A DNA stretch of 11,461 bases from JACDDK01 sp038198445 (GCA_038198445.1 JBBPZZ010000143.1:1-11461), one strand, 5' to 3'. Shown: positions 6,822 to 11,461, counted from the stretch's first letter. Program-made: numbers and translations. Notes: generated by a model from the letters alone, not told the origin.

Positions 6822-7864
6822 CAGTGCCCATCCCTTTGTCCGTTCGTGAGCGGTATGGACACCCTGGCCCTGGTGCCGCCGTCCGAGGTGGATTCCACCG
6901 CGAGTCTCCCTCCGAGAAGCGAGGCACGCTCTTTCATGGACTTGAGACCTACGCCGTCCCCCGAATGCGCACCCGCGTCGAAGCCGCTTCCGTAGTCGGC
7001 GATGACGCCCGTAACCTCATCGGGGCTAAACCGCATGTCCACCTCTATCCGCTTGCTCCTGGAGTGGGTGACAGCGTTGCGTATACCTTCGCGCAGGATC
7101 AGGTAGAGCTGGTCGCGGACGTACTCCGGGAGAGAGGACTCGTTGCCTGCGGTGGTTACGCCGTACTCCATGCTTCCCGAGACGCTGGTTCTCAGGAGGT
7201 TCTCCAGGGCCAGTTCCAGGCCCTCATCCGCCTCCGCCCCGCGCAACTCCACGGAGATGTTACGCACCAGATTGATCGAGTCCCGGACGAGCGTCTTGGC
7301 GCGCTGCAGCTTGCTCTTGGCTTCGACGGGGTACGTCGTCTTGAGAGCGTCGTGCATCTCCAGGTTCTGGCCCACCACCGCCATGGAATGGGCCACCCGG
7401 TCGTGCAACTCCCTGGAGAACCGGCGCCGCTCTTCTAGCCGCGTCTCGTGGATCTTGGTAAACAGGTAGTTTGTGTAGGAGATCGTCGCTACCTGGCTTA
7501 TCTGGTCTAATATGCTCTCCTGGATGATGAGCCCCATCTTCAGGACCTCACCCGGCGGTGTTTCCGGCGGAACGTCGCGCACTATGGTTTCTATGGCGGC
7601 CCGCGAGAGCGCCATCCCGGCCCGAAACGACTCGTCCGGGTGGGCGTTTACCATCTCTTCTCTTTCCCCCATGTTGGGGTATCTATCTACCGCGAGCAGC
7701 GAAGGGTCCTCCCCCCGCAGCGCGCCCGCCGCGTTCCTGAGCAGGAGACGCTCCCACTTCTCAAGCCGCTTGCGATCCTCGCCCTCGCCCGCCACCAGCA
7801 AGTTCTCGGTCTCGCGCAGGCGACGCTCGTAATCCGCGAGGATCTCCTCTACACGCTCTTCCAA
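6821..7864 (-). CDS. soluble HisKA_3-type sensor histidine kinase
   Basis: A 347-residue kinase of the NarX/DesK-like class that pairs with NarL-type regulators. The dimerisation and phosphotransfer helix is ERRRFSRELHDRVAHSMAVV, with H154 the likely phosphorylated residue. The ATP-binding domain has the N box REGIRNAVTHS (258-268, N263), a G1 box DYGSGFD (290-296) and a G2 box GDGVGLKSMKERASLLGG (302-319). There is no membrane segment or signal peptide. The first 145 residues are helical and not assignable to a known sensor domain, so the signal is probably cytoplasmic. The start is uncertain: TTG at 7862-7864 is the only usual start near the expected N-terminus, and no ribosome binding site precedes it, although the frame stays open upstream to a TGA at 7907-7909. 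The next in-frame ATG is at residue 65. Confidence 0.9.
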   Translation of the reverse strand: MEERVEEILADYERRLRETENLLVAGEGEDRKRLEKWERLLLRNAAGALRGEDPSLLAVDRYPNMGEREEMVNAHPDESFRAGMALSRAAIETIVRDVPPETPPGEVLKMGLIIQESILDQISQVATISYTNYLFTKIHETRLEERRRFSRELHDRVAHSMAVVGQNLEMHDALKTTYPVEAKSKLQRAKTLVRDSINLVRNISVELRGAEADEGLELALENLLRTSVSGSMEYGVTTAGNESSLPEYVRDQLYLILREGIRNAVTHSRSKRIEVDMRFSPDEVTGVIADYGSGFDAGAHSGDGVGLKSMKERASLLGGRLAVESTSDGGTRARVSIPLTNGQRDGH

Positions 7865-7870
7865 GGCGTC

Positions 7871-7936
7871 GGCGGTCCACGAAAATTTGATGGAGACCCA
7901 CCGTATTCAAAATCGGTCACGAGACCGAACACCGCC
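7871..7936 (-). promoter_or_regulatory. foldable leader upstream of the histidine kinase
   Basis: GGCGGT (7871-7876) and ACCGCC (7931-7936) can close a 66-nt unit on either strand. Inside, TCGGTC (7913-7918) and GACCGA (7923-7928) form a perfect 6-bp stem with the 4-nt loop ACGA, and ACCG (7900-7903) can also pair with CGGT (7914-7917) as an alternative. The unit lies just before the kinase start, whose ribosome binding site is missing or hidden. I could not match it to a known riboswitch or tRNA. It may be a structured leader, a decayed RNA gene or chance pairing in GC-rich DNA. Confidence 0.25.
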
Positions 7937-8588
7937 AATCCTCAATTACTCACCAAGGTTGGCCGAACACTGGCAAGCCCCAAACGGGGGTGATCTATAA
8001 GTGCGAGCGGTCCGGTACGGTCCGGCCTCTTTGTTCCCACTCCTCGGCCGCCGCCCTCGGGACCAGGCGCGGCGCCAGCTACGTCTATCTTGTCCGTTTG
8101 ATCCGGCTCCGCACCCGAAACAGACCCGGCTGAGATTCAAAGCCCCGCCACCGACATCCGGCCTCCTTCCAACTTCCCATCGCTTGTGAAAGACGCTACC
8201 ATCGGCGAGGACGTGACTTATGTAGCAATGGTAACACGCCCACACGGCATGCACAGCCGATCAACCCTCGAAATGCTCGCATATAACCAAATTCTTAAAC
8301 ATTCTCAGAACTATGCAAATAGCATACATACTTATATGCAAGTACATTGCACAGTTTGTGCCAATTTCTGAGTATGTTCGTCCGGTGGCCTTCCCCGTGG
8401 TGGCTTACAGCGTTATACAGGTAGGTGCGGGGCGGACAGGCGAGGCTAGAGGCGGTGCAATTTCGCGGGGTCGGAAGACTAGTCGGCTGGTTGTCACGTT
8501 CCTGGGGTCGCGATTGCGTAGGGAGAGGTCGTCTTTGTAGCGGCAAGAGCTTCACCAGGTCTTTCGAGTCCGCCGGGAAGGGCTAGGA
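7937..8588. other. about 650 bp without a convincing gene
   Basis: No reading frame here on either strand has a credible protein pattern or start. The longest, a 102-codon frame on the minus strand at 7946-8254, is rich in C, W, R and G and resembles no family. Visible landmarks are CCCC(AAAC)GGGG at 7978-7989, the repeat-like CGGTCCGGTACGGTCCGG just after 8000, and a marked fall in GC between about 8276 and 8380 that holds several short dyads. The region separates the two-component operon from decayed genes and may contain remnants too degraded to recognise. Confidence 0.5.
8312..8351. promoter_or_regulatory. AT-rich cluster of overlapping dyads, possible operators
   Basis: Three inverted pairs occur in 40 bp: TATGC-AAATA-GCATA (8312-8326), GCATA-8 nt-TATGC (8322-8339) and TGCAA-GTACA-TTGCA (8337-8351). 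The first and third have the same 5-5-5 layout with centres 25 bp apart, and both contain ATGCAA. This looks like paired binding sites for a dimeric repressor. It lies about 240 bp upstream of the padR-like pseudogene, which could have been its regulator. AT-rich DNA yields short dyads by chance, so support is modest. Confidence 0.35.
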
Positions 8589-8937
8589 ATGGCGGGAACG
8601 GAAGTAGAAGGACTACCCGCGTTGCACGCGGGTTGGTTGGAGCCCTGGATCCTGCTGGTCCTGAAGGATTGGGGTCAGCGCGGTCACGAGTTGATGGAGA
8701 AGATGGCGCTTCGGCTTTGACGCGTTGCGTTCAGGAGAGCTGTACCGGACTCTGCGCGGGATGCAGAGAGAAGGAATGGTCGTCTCCGGCGCGGAGCGCT
8801 GGCCGCCTTCGAGGAGGTACGAGATCACGGGTATGGGCGAAGCCCATCTGGAGTTCTGGGCCAATTCTTTGGAGCAGTACCGGAGGGAGACGGACCTGTT
8901 CCCGCGGATCTACAGCCGAGGGTCCGCGAGGAAGTAG
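8589..8937 (+). pseudogene. PadR-family transcriptional regulator, broken by one frameshift
   Basis: Two adjacent frames together encode one PadR-like winged-helix regulator. Frame one runs from ATG 8589 to a TGA at 8718-8720 and includes HAGWLEPWILLVLKDWGQRGHELMEKMA. If the base at 8709 is skipped, the second frame continues with FGFDALRSGELYRTLRGMQREGMVV and ends RRYEITGMGEAHLEFWANSLEQYRRETDLF, with TAG at 8935-8937. The joined protein of about 115 residues matches the expected order: helix-turn-helix, GxLYRTLRxMxxEGMV wing, YEIT strand, then a C-terminal dimerisation helix. PadR proteins usually repress detoxification or efflux genes. The shift splits the wing and dimer helix from the N-terminus, so the product is probably non-functional, unless this is a sequencing error or programmed shift. 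No adjacent target gene is intact. Confidence 0.75.
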
Positions 8938-8941
8938 ACGG

Positions 8942-9061
8942 ATGAGAGAAGGCAAAAGCGTGGAGGACAAGACCGGCGCCGGTATGCGCGGAAGGATCTC
9001 CCGGTTCCTCAACCGGCGAGACTCCAAGCCTGATGAAGGGCGTTCCGAAGCGCGGGAGTGA
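8942..9061 (+). CDS. 39-codon ORF of unknown function
   Basis: It starts at ATG 8942, four bases after the padR-like stop, with GAGGA at 8928-8932 and 9 nt spacing, which is a good ribosome binding site. The product is short, basic in its middle (MRGRISRFLNRRDSK) and acidic at the end (DEGRSEARE). I recognise no family. Its TGA (9059-9061) is in the same frame as the PAS-domain remnant that follows, so it could be the former 5' end of that gene, closed by a nonsense mutation, as easily as a true small gene. Confidence 0.35.
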   Translation: MREGKSVEDKTGAGMRGRISRFLNRRDSKPDEGRSEARE

Positions 9062-9109
9062 GGCGTCTCAGGGAAAGTATTCGTTCTGGCCGGTGGCGGC
9101 CTGCGTCAC

Positions 9110-9230
9110 ATGGGACGCGCTGGGACGCGGGACGAGGCAGGAGAGTTTTTGGACTACGGTGCGGAGGATCTGTTCTGGAAAGACATATTCGAGGTAGTCC
9201 ATCCCGAAGAGGTTTCCAGGTTTAGGGATT
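9110..9230 (+). pseudogene. PAS-domain protein, 5' part, interrupted by the transposon
   Basis: The frame from ATG 9110 encodes a PAS-like segment, LDYGAEDLFWKDIFEVVHPEEVSRFRD, with the GYxxEDLxGKDIFEVVHPED-type signature. It then hits TAA (9233-9235) inside the transposon end. Removing 9231-11328 (the element plus one copy of the 8-bp duplication) restores an open frame that continues ...RFRD-LVSDVIRKPG... at the right side. PAS domains sense ligands or redox state in kinases, cyclases and regulators; which of these this was lies outside the window. The frame stays open upstream to TGA 9059-9061, the ATG has no clear ribosome binding site, and the N-terminal part of a PAS fold is poorly recognisable, so the gene may already have been decaying before insertion. 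Confidence 0.65.
9223..9230. repeat. left target-site duplication TAGGGATT
   Basis: This 8-bp sequence directly abuts the left end of the transposon and recurs at 11321-11328 directly after its right end. Eight base pairs is the duplication length expected for IS1595-family elements. An intact, identical pair points to a fairly recent single insertion with no later rearrangement. Confidence 0.9.
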
Positions 9231-9255
9231 GGTAATTATCCCTTGACTGTAGGTA
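9231..9255 (+). repeat. left terminal inverted repeat
   Basis: It begins GGTAAT and continues TATCCCTTGACTGTAGGTA. Compared with the reverse complement of 11296-11320, only positions 3 and 6 differ (T here, C there). It also contains TTGACT at 9243-9248, which serves as a -35 box for the cargo promoter. Confidence 0.95.
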
Positions 9256-9270
9256 GTGTAATGATATGAT
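9243..9270 (+). promoter_or_regulatory. cargo promoter with its -35 inside the left inverted repeat
   Basis: The -35 is TTGACT (9243-9248), followed by a 16-bp spacer and the -10 TATGAT (9265-9270); each matches its consensus at five of six positions. Transcription should start near 9277 and run into the DUF6941-like gene, then the antitoxin and toxin. An ATG at 9266 overlaps the -10 and cannot be the start of the first gene. Confidence 0.75.
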
Positions 9271-9298
9271 ACGCTACCCACGCGAAAGGGGCAACAAC

Positions 9299-9724
9299 GT
9301 GGACGCGACGCTTGCCGTCGCCGCCGACTACGCGAACGTTGCGAGCGACGGCAAACTGAACATCATGGGAATCTTCCAAGAAGTAAACCCGTTTGGGTTG
9401 CCGTTCCAACTCCCCCAAATGTTCCTAGTCGTTACTTGGGATGCGGGACCGGCGGAATTCGGTTCGCAAAAGGATTGCCGGGTTATCTTTATGGGGCCAG
9501 ATCGAAACGAAGGCGAAAACCTCACTTTGGAGTACCAAATGGTGGTGCCAGAGGTGACGCGGCCCGGTACGCGGGCTATTTTCCACCAAATCCTGGGTAT
9601 AGGAGGATTACCGATAAACAGAACCGGACCACACGCCATGCACGTAGTGGTCAATGGAGAGACAAAAGCGGAAGTGCCGTTGTACGTAAACGAACCGCAA
9701 CAGGAGGTGTTGCCGAATGGCTGA
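9299..9724 (+). CDS. DUF6941-like protein, first gene of the transposon cargo operon
   Basis: A 141-residue protein. GTG 9299 is chosen because AAAGGGG (9285-9291) lies 7 nt upstream; the longer frame from ATG 9266 would begin inside the promoter -10. The N-terminus DATLAVAADYANVASDGKLNIMGIF and the C-terminal HAMHVVVNGETKAEVPLYV resemble DUF6941 proteins, which begin with a strand, an A-D-x-A pattern and DGKLxIxG, and end with a beta-rich half. The sequence appears all-beta, with no signal peptide, membrane segment or catalytic motif. Its last 8 bp overlap the antitoxin start, so it is part of the toxin-antitoxin operon. Its role is unknown: it could be a third component of the module or an unrelated passenger. 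The family assignment is from memory of the pattern, so it is moderately sure. Confidence 0.8.
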   Translation: MDATLAVAADYANVASDGKLNIMGIFQEVNPFGLPFQLPQMFLVVTWDAGPAEFGSQKDCRVIFMGPDRNEGENLTLEYQMVVPEVTRPGTRAIFHQILGIGGLPINRTGPHAMHVVVNGETKAEVPLYVNEPQQEVLPNG

Positions 9725-10001
9725 GTCCACGATTTTAGAAGCTAGAGAAACCTTGCACGCGCAAAAAACGCAAGTGAGGGTTACGCAGGGTGCGCCGGTT
9801 ACGGTGTCTGCGGTCATAATTCCCGCCGGTCCTCAAAGCACGGTGGTTGCGGAGAATTTTACTCGCAACTTCTTTGAGAAGACGTTGGATAAGGTTAGCA
9901 GGCCCACCGGTAGAGGCAAGCTCGCGCATCTGCGTCCTACCAGCGAGGAGTTCGCTAGGCGCAAGCAAGAGGAGATAGACCTTGAGGAGCGTCAGCGATA
10001 G
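9717..10001 (+). CDS. putative antitoxin of the PIN toxin
   Basis: A 94-residue protein with an ATG start and AGGAGG (9702-9707) upstream. It overlaps the preceding gene by 8 bp and ends at TAG 9999-10001, just before the toxin. The antitoxin call rests mainly on position and size. The C-terminus (RPTSEEFARRKQEEIDLEERQR) is a charged amphipathic helix of the kind antitoxins wrap around a PIN toxin. The N-terminal half (QVRVTQGAPVTVSAVIIPAGPQSTVV) is strand-rich and does not look like a typical Phd, RelB or AbrB DNA-binding domain, so autoregulation is unclear. A helix around 47-60 (ENFTRNFFEKTLDKV) links the halves. It may be an unusual VapB-like family. Confidence 0.75.
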   Translation: MAESTILEARETLHAQKTQVRVTQGAPVTVSAVIIPAGPQSTVVAENFTRNFFEKTLDKVSRPTGRGKLAHLRPTSEEFARRKQEEIDLEERQR

Positions 10002-10006
10002 CCGTT

Positions 10007-10399
10007 GTGCTCGACGCTTGCGCGATGATCGCGTACCTGAAGGATGAAGACGGCGCGGAGGTGGTCGAAAGGTACCTTGCGGGCGACGAAGAATGTATGG
10101 CTCATGTCGTTAATTTGTGCGAGGTGTATTACGATTACTTCCGTGACGAAGACGAAGATGCCGCGAAGTTGGCGGTAGAAACCCTTAAAAGCGACGGCCT
10201 AGTAGTGCGAGAAGACCTTGATGAGTCCTTTTGGAAAGAGGTCGGTAGGCTCAAGGCTACGCCTGTGAGGATATCCCTAGCCGACTGTTTCCTGATAGCT
10301 CTTAGCAACCGTACCGCTGGGCGGCTGGTGAGTTCCGATCACCATGAACTTGATGCCGTAGCTGAGCAAGGTATTTGTGAGGTCGAGTTCATCCGCTAA
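10007..10399 (+). CDS. PIN-domain toxin, VapC-like
   Basis: A 130-residue PIN-domain protein counted from GTG 10007. PIN proteins of toxin-antitoxin modules are usually Mg-dependent ribonucleases that cut tRNA or rRNA. The acidic centre is complete: D3 (VLDACAMIAYL), E39 (NLCEVYYDYF), D93 (SLADCFLIALS) and D111 (VSSDHHELD). The start is ambiguous. GAGGAG at 9984-9989 lies 8 nt before an in-frame ATA (9998-10000), which overlaps the antitoxin stop as ATAG and would give AVVLDACAM, the usual fuller first strand. It lies 17 nt before the GTG, which is too far for a good fit. The 3' end overlaps the convergent transposase gene by 11 bp. All active-site residues are present, so activity is plausible if the gene is translated. 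Confidence 0.88.
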   Translation: MLDACAMIAYLKDEDGAEVVERYLAGDEECMAHVVNLCEVYYDYFRDEDEDAAKLAVETLKSDGLVVREDLDESFWKEVGRLKATPVRISLADCFLIALSNRTAGRLVSSDHHELDAVAEQGICEVEFIR

Positions 10400-11255
10400 C
10401 CCGTGAGAGCATCGTGAGGAACATGGGTCGCTCATCCTTACGGTGGTTATAGCGGAACGCGTACTCGTCCAGGTAGCTTTGCAGATGCTTGGAGGATACC
10501 GAATGGTACACCCCACCTATCCCGCGCTTTAGTAGGCTCCAGAAGCCCTCTATGGTGTTCGTGTGAACATCCCCAACAACGTAGACTTCTTCGGCGTGGT
10601 GTACGCGACTGTGCCTGTAGCCGTCCCTGTTTAGGCGGTCGTATACGCGGTATTCGTCCGTGTACACGATGCTTTCAGGTAGGATTTTCTTGCGAACGTG
10701 CGGCATCAGTGTAGCCGCTTTCGCGTTCGGGACGGCTTTTGCTACCACGCGGCCTTGACGTTGCGCCATGCCGAAGACCGGCGTTTTGTGGCTATCCTTA
10801 CCGGGACGCCCACGCTTGGTTCCACGGCGACGCCCGCCAACATAGGTTTCGTCCATTTCGACCGTACCAGAAAGCGGTTGGCTATCGTCTTCCGCCAACA
10901 TCTTGCGTATCTGATGGAACATGCGCCATGCGGTTTTGTAGGTAACCCCAAGTTCCCGCTCTAGTTGTTTGGCCGATATACCGCAACGGGTTTGGGCTAC
11001 CAAAAATACAGCATAAAACCAAAGCCTGAGAGGGGTTCTGGACTTGTGAAAGATCGTTCCCGCCGTAGGGTGAACGTGATGCCCACACCACTGGCAAGAG
11101 TAGGACTTGCGCCCCGCGTCGCGGTGGTACTTGGTTTCCCGCCCGCACTTCTCGCAGGCGCTACCGTCCGGATAGCGGCGGCTCCGAAGACGCTCCAAAC
11201 AAGCGTCTTCGTCGGCATAATCATGATGGAAGTTCTCTATCGTATAGCGTTGCAT
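10389..11255 (-). CDS. IS1595-family (ISXO2-like) transposase
   Basis: A 288-residue transposase that moves the element. The N-terminal zinc ribbon has C34-x2-C37 and C54-x2-C57 (CEKCG, CQWCG). It is followed by a helix-turn-helix-like stretch, CGISAKQLERELGVTYKTAWRMFHQIRKML (91-120). The ISXO2-type catalytic domain has D135 (VEMDETYVGGRRRG), D200 (VYTDEYRVY) and HTNTIEGFWSLLKRGIGGVYH (231-251), which supplies the N233, E236 and K243 region of the DDN/E-K site. The ATG is preceded by AGGAGGT at 9 nt spacing, and a promoter sits in the adjacent inverted repeat. The reading frame is intact and of normal length. Confidence 0.96.
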   Translation of the reverse strand: MQRYTIENFHHDYADEDACLERLRSRRYPDGSACEKCGRETKYHRDAGRKSYSCQWCGHHVHPTAGTIFHKSRTPLRLWFYAVFLVAQTRCGISAKQLERELGVTYKTAWRMFHQIRKMLAEDDSQPLSGTVEMDETYVGGRRRGTKRGRPGKDSHKTPVFGMAQRQGRVVAKAVPNAKAATLMPHVRKKILPESIVYTDEYRVYDRLNRDGYRHSRVHHAEEVYVVGDVHTNTIEGFWSLLKRGIGGVYHSVSSKHLQSYLDEYAFRYNHRKDERPMFLTMLSRVSG

Positions 11256-11279
11256 CAGGTTCTTACCTCCTATGAAGGT

Positions 11280-11308
11280 ATTTTACCCGATTCATTACCT
11301 ACAGTCAA
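11280..11308 (-). promoter_or_regulatory. transposase promoter with its -35 inside the right inverted repeat
   Basis: On the minus strand, TTGACT (11308-11303) and TAAAAT (11285-11280) are separated by exactly 17 bp; each matches its consensus at five of six positions. This is a stronger spacing than at the left end. The ribosome binding site and ATG of the transposase follow within about 30 bp. Confidence 0.75.
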
Positions 11309-11320
11309 GGGATAGTTGCC
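11296..11320 (-). repeat. right terminal inverted repeat
   Basis: Read on the minus strand it begins GGCAAC and continues TATCCCTTGACTGTAGGTA, matching the left end at 23 of 25 positions. It ends exactly at the second copy of the target duplication. Confidence 0.95.
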
Positions 11321-11328
11321 TAGGGATT
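11321..11328. repeat. right target-site duplication TAGGGATT
   Basis: Identical to 9223-9230 and directly adjacent to the transposon's right end. It marks the other side of the insertion and confirms the element's boundary. Confidence 0.9.
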
Positions 11329-11461
11329 TAGTCTCGGACGTCATCCGAAAGCCGGGCGCTTCGGTAAGCGTCAAGTTGCGGATGCTCGATGCTTTCGGCA
11401 GGTGGCGCTGGACGGAGGCCGCGGTCCAGAACGTGCTCGAAACTCCAGACAAATCCGACGG
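11321..11461 (+). pseudogene. PAS-domain protein, 3' part, continuing past the right edge
   Basis: This is the continuation of the interrupted frame at 9110-9230. From the duplication it reads FRDLVSDVIRKPGASVSV, then KLRMLDAFGRWRWTEAAVQNVLETP, with no stop before the window ends. The pattern (a GxxV-x-L/F-R strand, a short G-containing turn, then W-R-W-x-E-A-x-x-x-N-x-L) is typical of the second half of a PAS domain of the PAS_3 type, which carries the last two strands. The fragment has no start of its own. Downstream output domains (kinase, GGDEF or other) cannot be seen here. Confidence 0.7.

Larger units (their letters stand above)
9231..11320. mobile_element. complete 2,090-bp IS1595-family transposon with toxin-antitoxin cargo
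   Basis: The element is bounded by 25-bp inverted repeats that start with GG and match at 23 of 25 positions, flanked by identical 8-bp duplications. It contains an intact ISXO2/IS1595-type transposase on the minus strand and three plus-strand passenger genes: a DUF6941-like protein, a putative antitoxin and a PIN-domain toxin. IS1595 elements without cargo are roughly 0.7-1.1 kb, so about half of this one is passenger DNA; cargo-bearing members of this family are known. The passenger genes look less GC-rich than the flanking chromosome. It inserted into a PAS-domain reading frame. Boundaries, transposase and duplication are all intact, so it may still be active. Confidence 0.93.

Noticed and set aside
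7871..7945. Possible tRNA-Leu(CAA) gene on the plus strand
   Set aside because: The D-arm-like and anticodon-like parts are suggestive, but the anticodon stem has an extra base. There is no GGTTC-type T arm, no normal variable arm and no 3' CCA. At most it is a remnant or chance similarity.
8000..8030. CGGTCCG repeated twice, as a start of an array
   Set aside because: Only two copies separated by three bases are present. There is no further periodicity or spacer-like structure, so it is not a CRISPR or tandem array.
7946..8254. Minus-strand 102-codon frame
   Set aside because: The composition is odd, with no ribosome binding site and no domain pattern. It reads as non-coding sequence.
9266..9298. 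Longer N-terminus for the DUF6941-like protein from ATG 9266
   Set aside because: This ATG overlaps the -10 box, so it would lie upstream of the RNA start. GTG 9299 has a well-spaced ribosome binding site and gives the expected N-terminus.

Overview
The window looks like a chromosome segment of a high-GC Gram-positive bacterium, probably Rubrobacter or a close actinobacterial relative. This rests on the GC-rich coding sequence, the use of GTG and TTG starts, and the character of the GltX and LutABC proteins. The genus is an inference from general resemblance, not from a search.

Layout: (1) Positions 1-3073 are ordinary chromosome. There is a PD-(D/E)XK nuclease-like protein open to the left edge (+), gltX (-), a conserved small protein of unknown function (+) and a small cupin protein (-). 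These genes sit in convergent pairs with almost no space between stops. (2) Positions 3074-5933 (-) are a tightly coupled lutA-lutB-lutC operon, an iron-sulfur/LUD complex for L-lactate oxidation. Both junctions have overlapping stop and start codons. (3) Positions 6147-7864 (-) are a coupled two-component system: a soluble HisKA_3-type kinase and a NarL/LuxR-type regulator. It lies immediately upstream of lut in the same direction, so it is a plausible but unproven regulator of lut. (4) Positions 7865-8588 have no convincing gene. They hold a foldable leader before the kinase and an AT-rich block with several dyads. (5) Positions 8589-9230 are decayed: a padR-like regulator broken by one frameshift, a 39-codon ORF, and the 5' part of a PAS-domain reading frame.

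(6) Positions 9231-11320 are a complete 2,090-bp IS1595-family transposon. The ends start with GG, have 25-bp inverted repeats matching at 23 of 25 positions, and are flanked by the 8-bp duplication TAGGGATT. It carries an ISXO2-like transposase (-) and, reading toward it, a three-gene cargo operon (+): a DUF6941-like protein, a putative antitoxin and a VapC-like PIN toxin. Removing the element and one duplication copy rejoins a PAS reading frame exactly, so the insertion interrupted a PAS protein that continues past the right edge.

The most notable system is this element. Both inverted repeats contain the same -35 hexamer (TTGACT), paired with a different internal -10 at each end, so each end drives transcription inward: one the cargo, the other the transposase. 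The toxin and transposase genes overlap tail to tail by 11 bp. The toxin's well-placed ribosome binding site points at an AUA codon rather than at the downstream GTG.
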